A stretch of DNA of 64,000 nucleotides, from the IMG/VR virus record IMGVR_UViG_3300021376_000028, positions 21,678 through 85,677 of that record. One strand, 5' to 3'. The translations under genes and the position numbers were made by a program. Source of the stretch: a virus. This document shows, piece by piece, positions 45,678 through 54,784 of the stretch (within the stretch, counting starts at the first letter, position 1; every line of letters begins with the position of its first letter). The notes under the pieces are model-generated. The model ran no database searches and was not told the origin of the DNA. It saw only the letters and a program-made list of their open reading frames with translations.

Positions 45678-46846
45678 TCCAGCCAGCAGTTGTATTCAGC
45701 AGTAACAATTCCCCTCTCTGGGTGAACAAACATCAAAGGCTGAGAGGCTCTGCCAACAGCAGCCAAACTCTCCATTGCATAAGTATTTGTTGACTCTGGG
45801 CTACCCGAAATACGGCACTGAACTGTGTTAAATGTCATTTTAGTAGGAGTATGGAAATGTCCAAAATACACATCATCAAAATGTTCCGGTATAGCACCAA
45901 CCTTCCAACCGTACACTTTTTTCTGGAAAGAGTAGAATGTTGAAAGACTACCGAACTGGTCCCCGTGAATTAATAAAGATGTATAGTTTCCAATCCTGTC
46001 TATTCCGTACCAGTTTCTTTCACCCCGGCCGTCTGGGATAACAAACTTAATACGCTTTTCACTTTCAAACATTAACTGCACTATTCTATACAACATTCTG
46101 TCCCCATTTGTCTCTGGGTCGTGATCTCTTCTACCTCTGCCACCAATGGCACCGTGATTTCCGATCACACCAACAAAGGTTATGTTTTCAAAATTTTCCA
46201 ACATCTTAGTAATGAACTTTTTCATTATTCTTGGACCATCGACGGTAATTTGTCTATACAAACCACCGTCAACGAGAAACGACTGGCCAGGGAAGATCAA
46301 TTCCCCTTCAATAATGTCACCCAAACACCAAATGTGTAAATCCTTAACCGGATGGTCCTGCCTTTGGATTTCAGTAAGGTGTATAACCTTTTCTGCAAAC
46401 TGGTCAATCCGACCTTCGCAAACCGTTGAGTTGTAATCAGGAGTAACTTTACACAACTGCCAGTCAGCGAGAACGGCAACAGCAACCTCTTCATTTTTCT
46501 TAGTAGAAAGTTTGGCAAGTTTTGGTTTGGGAACAGGAGCAATTTTGTTAGACTCAATGTCTTCCTTAACTGCACGGTAAACAGCATCAGCTAAATGGTC
46601 TTCTTTGCTCTTTAATTTTTCAAACTCCTGCAGCAGTTTTGTATAACTTATTTTTAATTCTGATTCCGACAATATCGGGGTGTCGCTCAAAGCATCTTTT
46701 GGCATTTCAATAATTCCATTTTCTTTTCTATATTTACAAAGCCCCATAGAGTCAATAGACTTACGGCACGATGAGTCTGCATAGCGCTGATTGGCGGTAT
46801 TTGGAGTGAACTCCACGCCACAGCCCTCTGCTCCACAAATTTTCAT
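45674..46846 (-). CDS. Calcineurin-like metallophosphoesterase
   Basis: A 390-residue protein. The metallophosphatase motifs run AVLADWQLCK (D-x-H variant), CLGDIIEGE (GD), VGVIGNHGAIGG (GNH), LLIHGDQFG and VYFGHFHTPT (GHxH). An N-terminal CGAEGCGVEF suggests a small zinc or HTH prefix. It is a phosphoesterase or nuclease, perhaps like Mre11/SbcD or a phage phosphatase; substrate unknown. It lies between tail and replication genes. Confidence 0.82.
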   Translation of the reverse strand: MKICGAEGCGVEFTPNTANQRYADSSCRKSIDSMGLCKYRKENGIIEMPKDALSDTPILSESELKISYTKLLQEFEKLKSKEDHLADAVYRAVKEDIESNKIAPVPKPKLAKLSTKKNEEVAVAVLADWQLCKVTPDYNSTVCEGRIDQFAEKVIHLTEIQRQDHPVKDLHIWCLGDIIEGELIFPGQSFLVDGGLYRQITVDGPRIMKKFITKMLENFENITFVGVIGNHGAIGGRGRRDHDPETNGDRMLYRIVQLMFESEKRIKFVIPDGRGERNWYGIDRIGNYTSLLIHGDQFGSLSTFYSFQKKVYGWKVGAIPEHFDDVYFGHFHTPTKMTFNTVQCRISGSPESTNTYAMESLAAVGRASQPLMFVHPERGIVTAEYNCWLD

Positions 46847-46881
46847 AAGGTCAATTATATCAGATTTGGCAGGGGGCGGGT

Positions 46882-47322
46882 TTAATCATTTGGGAATTTT
46901 TTTCTCGGTGAAGGAAGCCGATTTGTAACCTTTTTTTTACCAACCCGATTTCTATCATTCATGTTCTTGCGCAACTTTTCACGGTGCTGTTCGCTTGGCC
47001 TTTTACCTTCTCTATGAATTGCGCTGTGTTCTTTCTGTGAACATAAAAATAAATTTTCTAAACGATTATCTGTTTTTATCTCATTAATGTGGTGAATGCT
47101 TTCCCAAGCATGCAAATATCTTTCTAAATATTCCTCAAAAATAGCTCTATGTTCATAAATATAGCCCTTAATATTTGCGGGGTGATCTGGGTTGAGTATT
47201 CTTACATAGCCTTTATCGTCTATGTATTTACCACCATTATAGTTTGGGTTGGATTCTCCGAAACCAACTTTATCAGACCACTCAACATCTTTTCTTTTGG
47301 ATGCGAGTTCTCGTCTTTGCAT
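46882..47322 (-). CDS. HNH homing-type endonuclease
   Basis: A 146-residue protein. GYIYEHRAIFEEYLERYLHAWESIHHINEIKTDNRLENL is the HNH_3 signature (HH, N, downstream LCSQKEHSAIHREG). A NUMOD-like stretch (NYNGGKYIDDKGYVRI) precedes it and the C-terminus is strongly basic. It is a free-standing mobile nuclease inserted between tail genes. ATG 47322 directly follows the upstream stop. Confidence 0.88.
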   Translation of the reverse strand: MQRRELASKRKDVEWSDKVGFGESNPNYNGGKYIDDKGYVRILNPDHPANIKGYIYEHRAIFEEYLERYLHAWESIHHINEIKTDNRLENLFLCSQKEHSAIHREGKRPSEQHREKLRKNMNDRNRVGKKKVTNRLPSPRKKFPND

Positions 47323-47323
47323 T

Positions 47324-47983
47324 TTATCCCTGACCGCCAATGTCCTCTACATAAAATTGCATTCTATTTTCATTGCAAGGAATTGTGAAAGTTGACGGGA
47401 AGGCATTGCTTGAACCGCTGTCTCGGTAAATTTCAACATTAAAAACTCCACTACCATTAGAACCAGCAATTCCTGCTGAAGTGGTAGTAACAAATGTGTA
47501 TGTGCCAGCTCCAAAAATAATAGGAGCTGATCTTATGGTTGTATTTGCGGTAGTCGGAGCACCAGCAGCGGCATTTAAGTATGTGTGAATTGGCTGGTGG
47601 ATTTTCCAATTATATATAACAGTTCCAGAAGCAGGAACATTACCAGATGTTAATCTTAAAACATATGTTGCATCTTCTTGCCCAGGGTTGGAAACTTGAA
47701 TGCCGGGGAATACAAGGTTTAACCTAATATATCTGCTACCTGGTAGTGTAACTGAATTATCAACACCGCCACCTTCATTTTTAAGATTTATTATCTCATG
47801 GTATGTGTCCATGGTTGCATGAGATATTGAAGATGTAACTTGTTTAATTTTTATTAAACCTCGCGGGTTGTCGTCAGTTGCCTCCTTTACCTGCTGTATG
47901 TTTTCAGACATCTGCTGAAGGCGCTCGGATGTGATGGGGGTACCCGCTGTCCAAGCAACCTGAGTATAATTTTCATAAGCCAT
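47324..47983 (-). CDS. Tail or baseplate-associated virion protein
   Basis: A 219-residue beta-rich protein. It begins YTQVAWTAGTPITSERLQQMSENIQQV, a phage tail-fibre N-terminal pattern, followed by beta strands with Asn/Thr (FVTTTSAGIAGSNGSGVFNVEIY). It likely makes part of the distal tail or a fibre head. Directly downstream of the S74 fibre gene in the same operon. Confidence 0.7.
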   Translation of the reverse strand: MAYENYTQVAWTAGTPITSERLQQMSENIQQVKEATDDNPRGLIKIKQVTSSISHATMDTYHEIINLKNEGGGVDNSVTLPGSRYIRLNLVFPGIQVSNPGQEDATYVLRLTSGNVPASGTVIYNWKIHQPIHTYLNAAAGAPTTANTTIRSAPIIFGAGTYTFVTTTSAGIAGSNGSGVFNVEIYRDSGSSNAFPSTFTIPCNENRMQFYVEDIGGQG

Positions 47984-47992
47984 ATTATTCCA

Positions 47993-49468
47993 TTATACTC
48001 CGATTATCTCATTTAATCTAGCCTCTAGATTTTCTACTCTTTCTATTAATTCTTTTATGGCAGAGGTTAATATGGGGACTAGCCCAGCATAATCAACCAT
48101 CCATGGACTATTTTTAACATCGTCACCGCCAACTGTGACAGGATGGGGATACGCTTTGTATAAATCTTGGGCTATAAAACCATGTGCTTCTTTATTGGGA
48201 TCTTCAATCCATTTAAATGAAACTGGATTAATTTCTTTGATTATTGATAAACCGTTAGACAATATTTTAATATTTGATTTTAATCTACTGTCTGACGAGG
48301 TGACGTACTTAACTGCCGAACTTCCATTAAATTCAATAGCACCAACAGCGTTGTTAGTATTGTAATTTACAAATCTTATGAAGTTCATGCCGTTGTCGTA
48401 ACCCCTACTCATATCAAACATCTCACCAGTAGTGCTTGTCATTGTAAAATCGCAACGCCCTGTTGACCTAATACGTGCCTCAGCGCCTGATCCATTGGAG
48501 GTAAGGAAATAATCTTCAGCACTAAAACGATCAGTTCTTATGAAATCCTTAAATAACTGCGTGTTCCCTGTGCTGTTATCTGAGTTCATTATTCTTATAC
48601 CGGAACCACCCGTCCCTCTCAAAAACCCGCTTGTAGTGATTTCAATACCGTTTGTCCCATCCGAGACCATCATTGAACCGCTAAAAACACCATCTGCACC
48701 CGTTATTGTTGCACCCGATAATGAACCTTGAAATAATCCTTCTTGTGCATATAGATATCCATTAGAATATAGAACAGCACTTCCGTTGTTGCTGGCAATA
48801 TAAGTTGAAGCAATGTCCCATCCGCCAACATAACCATCATTTGCGATAACTGTTCCACGAACCAACACGTCGCTAAATTCAGCAATACCATTTGCATTGA
48901 TTGCCCAACCTACACTGCCTGATATATAATTATTGCTTTTAATTATAGCATTTGTTGTAACGAAATCTGACTGCAGATCAATGATTGACATTACATTTTC
49001 AATTTGCGTGTTGCCAATTGCATTGGCTGCTATTTTAATACCAGTAATTGTCCCAGTCGCGATTTCATTGGCCGTAATAGTGTTAGCAGCTATTTGACCA
49101 GCAGTTATGGTGTTGGCAGCTATTTGACCAGCAGTTATGGTGTTAGCAGCTATTTGATTAGCAGTTATGGTGTTGGCAACAATTCTGTCTCCTTGAATTG
49201 TATTGGCGGTTATTGCTTTACCATTGAAAGTATTTGCTTCAAGCCGAATACCAGCCGGTTGTAAAACTTTAGACTGTATAGTTCTGACAATAAAGTCTTC
49301 AAAATTAATTCTATTTTGCTCCTGACGAGTGATTCTAGTGGGGGAACCAACAGTGCTGGTTGTAAAATCAAAAACAGAATATTGGCCAACATCAATCAAT
49401 GTAGAATTAATACCATTATGGCTGTGACCGCCGGTTGCTTGAAAATAAATTGAATTTTCTGATGCCAT
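47993..49468 (-). CDS. Tail fibre with C-terminal S74 intramolecular chaperone
   Basis: A 491-residue fibre. Residues about 85-135 hold tandem AANTITAxQI ten-residue repeats that would form a trimeric beta or collagen-like shaft. The C-terminal 100 residues are the Peptidase_S74 chaperone: SDSRLKSNIKIL with the Ser nucleophile near 392, HGFIAQDLY and a terminal helix RVENLEARLNE. The chaperone trimerises the fibre then cleaves itself. It is the probable host-receptor-binding fibre. Confidence 0.88.
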   Translation of the reverse strand: MASENSIYFQATGGHSHNGINSTLIDVGQYSVFDFTTSTVGSPTRITRQEQNRINFEDFIVRTIQSKVLQPAGIRLEANTFNGKAITANTIQGDRIVANTITANQIAANTITAGQIAANTITAGQIAANTITANEIATGTITGIKIAANAIGNTQIENVMSIIDLQSDFVTTNAIIKSNNYISGSVGWAINANGIAEFSDVLVRGTVIANDGYVGGWDIASTYIASNNGSAVLYSNGYLYAQEGLFQGSLSGATITGADGVFSGSMMVSDGTNGIEITTSGFLRGTGGSGIRIMNSDNSTGNTQLFKDFIRTDRFSAEDYFLTSNGSGAEARIRSTGRCDFTMTSTTGEMFDMSRGYDNGMNFIRFVNYNTNNAVGAIEFNGSSAVKYVTSSDSRLKSNIKILSNGLSIIKEINPVSFKWIEDPNKEAHGFIAQDLYKAYPHPVTVGGDDVKNSPWMVDYAGLVPILTSAIKELIERVENLEARLNEIIGV

Positions 49469-52400
49469 TACTCCGCCTTTCTTAATAAAATTTTATGTTC
49501 AATTGTGTCGCCAAAAGAAATGCTATGAGAAATAACCCAATAACTAACATTTGTAATATCCAAACTTAACAATTCAGTTATTTCAATTCTATCACCAATT
49601 TGAATTTGCGGGATGGCAATGCTCGTAACATCCACGACAGGCATTGGTGTTGTAAATTTTGATATTAAAAAATCTGCTATGGTTTGTGCTTTTACAGGGT
49701 CCATAATATATGGATTATTAATTACGACTTCTTTTAAACCATATCTTCTTATAGATTCAGACAAAGATGCCACTTGTTTTTTAACTTGGTTAGAACCAGA
49801 TTGACCAATCACTGGGACACCAGAGATAGATGTTGCCTCTTGCTCCCCCGTTAAAGGGTTTGTGCCCTGAATGTACGCTAGATTACCGCTAGGAAGCGCC
49901 GAGGTCGCTGATAAAACGAGTTCGGCAAAATACGGCGTTGTGTTGAATTTAGAAATTTCCAGAAGCGGTGGCGATCTAAAAGCAGCGTTTGCTGCCGTAA
50001 CGAAAGGGAACAGGATATTAAAAACTGGGGCTCCTTCATATTTAATTTCATAATACCTAGATTCTCTGACAGGATCGTTTGCATAATGAGCAGATGGTGT
50101 TGTGTCAAACATCCCTCTTTCAACATTTAAAAAATTTTGTGAATCTAAATCATTATATTTAATAATTTCGTTACTTATTTTAATATAACCGCTTTGACTA
50201 AAAGGAGGAGTATTTGTTGTATTTACAGGTATGCTATTAGATGATGAAGATATATTATTTCTTAAAGTAACAGCACCAAGTGTAGAGCCCTCTGTTGCGT
50301 TCCACACAGGTCTCCTGGATGTCAAAGCAGGAATTTCGTCTGTAACCTCAACAGTTACTTTATTAACTTGTAATTGTACATTATATTCTGCTGAAACGAT
50401 GTGAGAGTTGCCTGATATTTGTTTTTGCACAGAGTAGTGTTGGTCAATTGATGGTTCATAAAATCTATAAAAATGGTAATAAGTAAATTTATTATTTTCA
50501 TCAACAAAGAATCTGCCAAAATCACCAAGTGCAATATCATCAATAATTGCCTTCACACTCTTTTCGTTTCCGTATAAATGTGGAAATTTTGTTAGTGGTT
50601 TAATTTGTGTTGCAATATATCTATTGCGAATTTCGTCTCCATCTAAACACTTGTTATATATAATCAACTCATCAATTAAAAAATCTTTACCAGCATTAGC
50701 AATTGTGATGTCTCCCAAACCAAATGTAGAAACTATGGAGTTGCTTTCTGTGGCTTTATGTTGGCCGTTTAAATAATATTTTATAACTTTATTTTTTTTT
50801 GTTACACAAATGTGTTGCCATTTATCAGGATCTAAGGCCGTATTTGTAGATACTATTTTATTTCCATTGCTACCATTTAATGTAAAACCATTTCCAGAGT
50901 TATTATAAAAAAATGTATAACCATAATTAACGGAATTTGCTGTAGTTACATTTGTTATATATGTTCCGCTATTGCTAAAAGTTCCATTAGGAAATTTTAC
51001 ATATAATTCAATAGTAAATTCTCCATCGTTATATTTAGAAGAATTTGTATTTTCTAAATCTAGAGATTCGTCATAAGGAATTACTATGGAAGAAGACGTT
51101 ACAACTTTTACAGATTTGCTTCCTGGCTCTGAAACAAGTCCGGTTGTTTGATTAATTTCAACAGGACCAATATACTTTCCGTCATTTCTGTAATGATTTC
51201 TGTTTTTAGAATTTTTTACAGATGTCACATTTCTTGAGCCAACAGCATCCTCTGCGACAGTTGTGTACGCAGAACTGACGGGGATCTGCACTTGACCTGA
51301 CCCAGAAAGTTGGCTATATAGTTTCAATTGGAAACTGCTCCCGCTACCTTGAGCGCCAGCTCCATGGTAGAATTCAATTCTTAATTTATAAGGCACACCG
51401 GCATCTAAATTTAAATAGAATCCCAAATATTCATAAGATGTCAAATTTCTTGTTGCAGTTGCCGTTGCATTTAAATTCCAATAATCAAGAATTATTGTAT
51501 TATCTAAGTACGCCCTAATCCCCGCATTTCTTGTTGAAATATTAATAGAGTAGTCTCCACTTTGAGTAGGAACAAAATATCCGTCAACAACCCCATTAAA
51601 ATATTCACTTTGAGCTGTTGAGTTTACGCTTTGCAAAACTCCATTAATACTTGGAATAAAAGCAAAATCTGAAATGTCTAGGCACAACTGAGTGTTTGAG
51701 TTGAATCCGTAAACGCCCGACGCAGAGGTGCTGTATGAAACATAAGAAGCAGGAATGTAAGGTTTAATTCTTAAAGCCCTGTCGTATGCTGAAAGCTCTC
51801 GGTCAAGAGCGTCAGCGACAATATCTTTAAGAGTGTTTTCTTTACCTACTTCAATTTTCCAAGCACGCAGTCTCAACCCCTGTCCTGGGGTGATTGCCAC
51901 ACCCGTTTTATCTGGAGAAAATTCTGAAAACGAATACAGCGCAATTGCGTTTTTTCTTCCATAATCGTTGAATGGATAGATTTGATTTGATTCTTTTTTT
52001 GAAATATTTGTCAACATCATTAAGTTTTCAATGGCTTCTCCAACAGTTGCGTTTTGAATATGGAAACCTTTAGTAATTTGTTTTTCAGTTAAAAATTTTG
52101 TTTTATCAATGCACTTAACAGAAACCTCCATTGAACTTCCGCCAGTCCACTCATCAATATAGAATTCTCCAAAGTCAATGTATTCAAAAGGATCAAAAGA
52201 CACAACTTCTCCAGAAGTGTGAGAAGAAGCTGTTGTCGTACCAAACCCGCGTTCTAAAATTGTCACGGTTTTATCTGTTCTTGTGGAGCACAAAACCATT
52301 TCTTCATTTAGTTTGTTTGGAGAAATTGTCAAAATAAAGTTGTTTGTTGCATTTCCATTCAAAAATCCTGCCGCGTCCAAAACTGTGAGGCTGTTTGAGG

Positions 52401-53388
52401 TCGTATTCATGTTTGCTGTCAAAACAGTGTTAACGAGTAAAGAGTTGCTTTTTACAATTTGCCAACCGTTATATATGTTAACTTTAAGATCTTTTTTCAT
52501 ATACTTGCCGTATAGTGAATTATCATTAAAAGGACTGAAATGTTTTGTTGTATTATCAAGAGTAATAGAGGCCGTGCTTGAGCCACCTCCTCCGATAGGA
52601 ATGGAATTTTCATACAATTCCCCCACCCTATCCACTGAGTGACTAATTACATAGTCTGTAACATCAACCTCATAAATTGGAACAACTTCCATTATCCGAG
52701 CATTGTCTAGTTTATTTCTAGTACTTAAAATTGTAAGTTTAATTTGATAAATATCGTATGTTCCAGCAGTATCTGGAATATTATGAATTTTATAATATTC
52801 GTCTTTGCCCATTTCACCGTACTGATCATAAATTTTTGACAGTGTGTTATTGTAAGCTTCTATTCTATACCATTGAACCTTGCCGAAATATTCAGATGTT
52901 ACAATTTTTATCTTATTTATTTTTCTTTGTGTAAAAGTATACTCAACATAAGGGGATGTAGTAAACGCAAAACCGCCATCGGCATATGTTGATGATGTTG
53001 ATTTAGCATTTGATCTCCAACCAAATTTAAAATTATCTTCTGTGTCTGATGGCATTGCGTACCAGTTGCCATTTGCTCTAATAACTTGACCGTGCTCATC
53101 TTTATCATTACAGACAGCCCAAGCAAAAGTTTGGCGTTCAGAACCGCTCATTGATTGTTCCGGTTTAAAGTAAAACCCAGATTGGAGAGTGGTCCCCGCC
53201 ATTTGAGTACTCCTAGTACCCCGAGATGTGTTGGAATATGTATCATTTGTTGCTATCGTAAGATTTTCTACATGTCTATTATCTAAAAATGTAATTAAAA
53301 TTTTAGGTTTGACCCTTTGTGCATATGCATTCGTAGCACTAGAAAATGAGTTGGACAGCGTTTTGCCGTGCATATCTTGCGTTAGCAT
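49468..53388 (-). CDS. Large distal tail protein with PA14 and LamG-like domains
   Basis: A 1,306-residue tail protein. The N-terminus (KTLSNSFSSATNAYAQRVKPKI, VTDYVISHSVDRVGELYENS) resembles Dit/Tal-type tail proteins. A PA14-like carbohydrate domain sits at about 600-690 (GYFVPTQSGDYSINISTR, RAYLDNTIILDYW), and a LamG/concanavalin domain at about 785-900 (FTIELYVKFPNGTF, WQHICVTKKNKVIKYYLNG). The rest is beta-rich. It likely anchors the fibres and binds surface polysaccharide. ATG 53388 overlaps the previous stop (TAATG). Confidence 0.85.
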   Translation of the reverse strand: MLTQDMHGKTLSNSFSSATNAYAQRVKPKILITFLDNRHVENLTIATNDTYSNTSRGTRSTQMAGTTLQSGFYFKPEQSMSGSERQTFAWAVCNDKDEHGQVIRANGNWYAMPSDTEDNFKFGWRSNAKSTSSTYADGGFAFTTSPYVEYTFTQRKINKIKIVTSEYFGKVQWYRIEAYNNTLSKIYDQYGEMGKDEYYKIHNIPDTAGTYDIYQIKLTILSTRNKLDNARIMEVVPIYEVDVTDYVISHSVDRVGELYENSIPIGGGGSSTASITLDNTTKHFSPFNDNSLYGKYMKKDLKVNIYNGWQIVKSNSLLVNTVLTANMNTTSNSLTVLDAAGFLNGNATNNFILTISPNKLNEEMVLCSTRTDKTVTILERGFGTTTASSHTSGEVVSFDPFEYIDFGEFYIDEWTGGSSMEVSVKCIDKTKFLTEKQITKGFHIQNATVGEAIENLMMLTNISKKESNQIYPFNDYGRKNAIALYSFSEFSPDKTGVAITPGQGLRLRAWKIEVGKENTLKDIVADALDRELSAYDRALRIKPYIPASYVSYSTSASGVYGFNSNTQLCLDISDFAFIPSINGVLQSVNSTAQSEYFNGVVDGYFVPTQSGDYSINISTRNAGIRAYLDNTIILDYWNLNATATATRNLTSYEYLGFYLNLDAGVPYKLRIEFYHGAGAQGSGSSFQLKLYSQLSGSGQVQIPVSSAYTTVAEDAVGSRNVTSVKNSKNRNHYRNDGKYIGPVEINQTTGLVSEPGSKSVKVVTSSSIVIPYDESLDLENTNSSKYNDGEFTIELYVKFPNGTFSNSGTYITNVTTANSVNYGYTFFYNNSGNGFTLNGSNGNKIVSTNTALDPDKWQHICVTKKNKVIKYYLNGQHKATESNSIVSTFGLGDITIANAGKDFLIDELIIYNKCLDGDEIRNRYIATQIKPLTKFPHLYGNEKSVKAIIDDIALGDFGRFFVDENNKFTYYHFYRFYEPSIDQHYSVQKQISGNSHIVSAEYNVQLQVNKVTVEVTDEIPALTSRRPVWNATEGSTLGAVTLRNNISSSSNSIPVNTTNTPPFSQSGYIKISNEIIKYNDLDSQNFLNVERGMFDTTPSAHYANDPVRESRYYEIKYEGAPVFNILFPFVTAANAAFRSPPLLEISKFNTTPYFAELVLSATSALPSGNLAYIQGTNPLTGEQEATSISGVPVIGQSGSNQVKKQVASLSESIRRYGLKEVVINNPYIMDPVKAQTIADFLISKFTTPMPVVDVTSIAIPQIQIGDRIEITELLSLDITNVSYWVISHSISFGDTIEHKILLRKAE

Positions 53389-54389
53389 TAAACTTCCTCC
53401 AACTCTAAATCGCATTTATAAAAATAAACATTCTGAGTTAAATCTCTTCTCACAATGTCTTCTGTGTAGGACTTTACAAATACATTATAACTCGTCTCAA
53501 CCGGCAAATCTTGAGGATTCGTACCGTAACTTATAATTTTCAAAATATGAGAATTCATGTCGCTTGCAATTTCTCTTATATAATCCCTGGCTTCTCTTTT
53601 ATCAAAAGTTTCATATTTTTTAGATGGCAACCATTCCCAGCCAATTTTTACAACCATTTTATTTGGAGTACTTGATTTATAATATCTAGATTTTTTAGAA
53701 TTCCAATTTATTTTTTCAACTTTTACTTGACCAACATCATAACTAATATTTCTATTTTGAGCGGTGAGAGGCTTGTCGTCTAAAACGATTAAAGAAACAA
53801 TTGAACCTGGGAAGCGGCTTGTTGAGGTTATTCTGAGTATGTCAGCAACAACCAGACCTGTGACTATTGACAAATTTGCTTTTAATAAAAGAATTTCGCC
53901 AGCCAGCAACACAAACAACGAAGAACCAGACAGGTTTGCACTTAAGAGTTTGATAATTTTTGCATTTATGGTTGTGTTTAAATTTGAATCAAGATTAACA
54001 GCAGCCTTTATTATTTTTAAAGATGTAATGTTTGTAGAAAGATTGCCTGTTTGCGTCGCTGGTATGGCATACCTAATGGCAAGAGAAGTTGCGCTTAGGT
54101 CCACACTCGCATCGGCAATTACCAAAGCTTTTAAAATGTAAATTCCAACAACGACCGTTGCGCCATCAATACTGAGTATTGAACTAACTGTTTGAATTAG
54201 ACCAGCCAAAGCGGTTAGATTTGATTCAAACGACAGAGCAGAGTCTGCTTTTACAATTTTTCCTGCAACTGCTGTTTGTTCTGACTCAATAGAAAGGACG
54301 GCAGCAATTCCGATAATTGGGCCTCCGTTGTAGAACTTTTCACCAGAAGCATTTGCTGTAATCTCATATGTAAATTCTTCGTTAGACAT
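53388..54389 (-). CDS. Tail protein with repeat N-terminus and paralogous C-terminus
   Basis: A 333-residue protein. Residues about 25-205 comprise hydrophobic/Ala-Ser repeats of about 25 residues (ADSALSFESNLTALAGLI; SSILSIDGATVVVGIYIL), like a beta-solenoid or transmembrane-like shaft. The last 125 residues (SRYYKSSTPNKMVVKIGWEW, ARDYIREI, KSYTEDIVRRDLTQN, CDLELEEV) are clearly homologous to 54389-54784. It belongs to the distal tail/baseplate. Confidence 0.7.
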   Translation of the reverse strand: MSNEEFTYEITANASGEKFYNGGPIIGIAAVLSIESEQTAVAGKIVKADSALSFESNLTALAGLIQTVSSILSIDGATVVVGIYILKALVIADASVDLSATSLAIRYAIPATQTGNLSTNITSLKIIKAAVNLDSNLNTTINAKIIKLLSANLSGSSLFVLLAGEILLLKANLSIVTGLVVADILRITSTSRFPGSIVSLIVLDDKPLTAQNRNISYDVGQVKVEKINWNSKKSRYYKSSTPNKMVVKIGWEWLPSKKYETFDKREARDYIREIASDMNSHILKIISYGTNPQDLPVETSYNVFVKSYTEDIVRRDLTQNVYFYKCDLELEEV

Positions 54390-54784
54390 TACACTTCCTC
54401 AAAAACCATGTTAACTCTATAATAATCACAACCTTGAGAAATTTCTCTTCTTATAAGAGATTCCGAATAAGATTGGAGATATACATCTATTGTTTCAGCA
54501 TTCTCATCTGCTGTAATTTTTATTTTCATTGGTATTTTATTTGCAATTGCTGTAAGCGACTTTAAATAATCCCGCCCTTTTCTATTGTCTATTGTTTTTG
54601 AAGAAAGAGATGGCAAATAATCCCATTGAAAAGAAAATGTTCTTTTAATAGACCTGTAATATCTTCTTTTGGAGCCAGAGTCCAGTTCAACTTCTGAGGC
54701 ATTAATGTTTATCACATCATTTATTTGTCGGCCCTGCTCGGTAATTTCTTGATTATTTAAAGACAAAAAACTTACAATTGTCAT
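54389..54784 (-). CDS. Distal tail / baseplate protein
   Basis: A 131-residue protein. RRYYRSIKRTFSFQWDYLPS, GRDYLKSL and QSYSESLIRREISQG match the C-terminal half of the neighbouring 53388-54389 protein, so they are paralogues. Small alpha/beta protein immediately downstream of the tape measure, the usual place for a Dit-like component. Confidence 0.7.
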   Translation of the reverse strand: MTIVSFLSLNNQEITEQGRQINDVININASEVELDSGSKRRYYRSIKRTFSFQWDYLPSLSSKTIDNRKGRDYLKSLTAIANKIPMKIKITADENAETIDVYLQSYSESLIRREISQGCDYYRVNMVFEEV

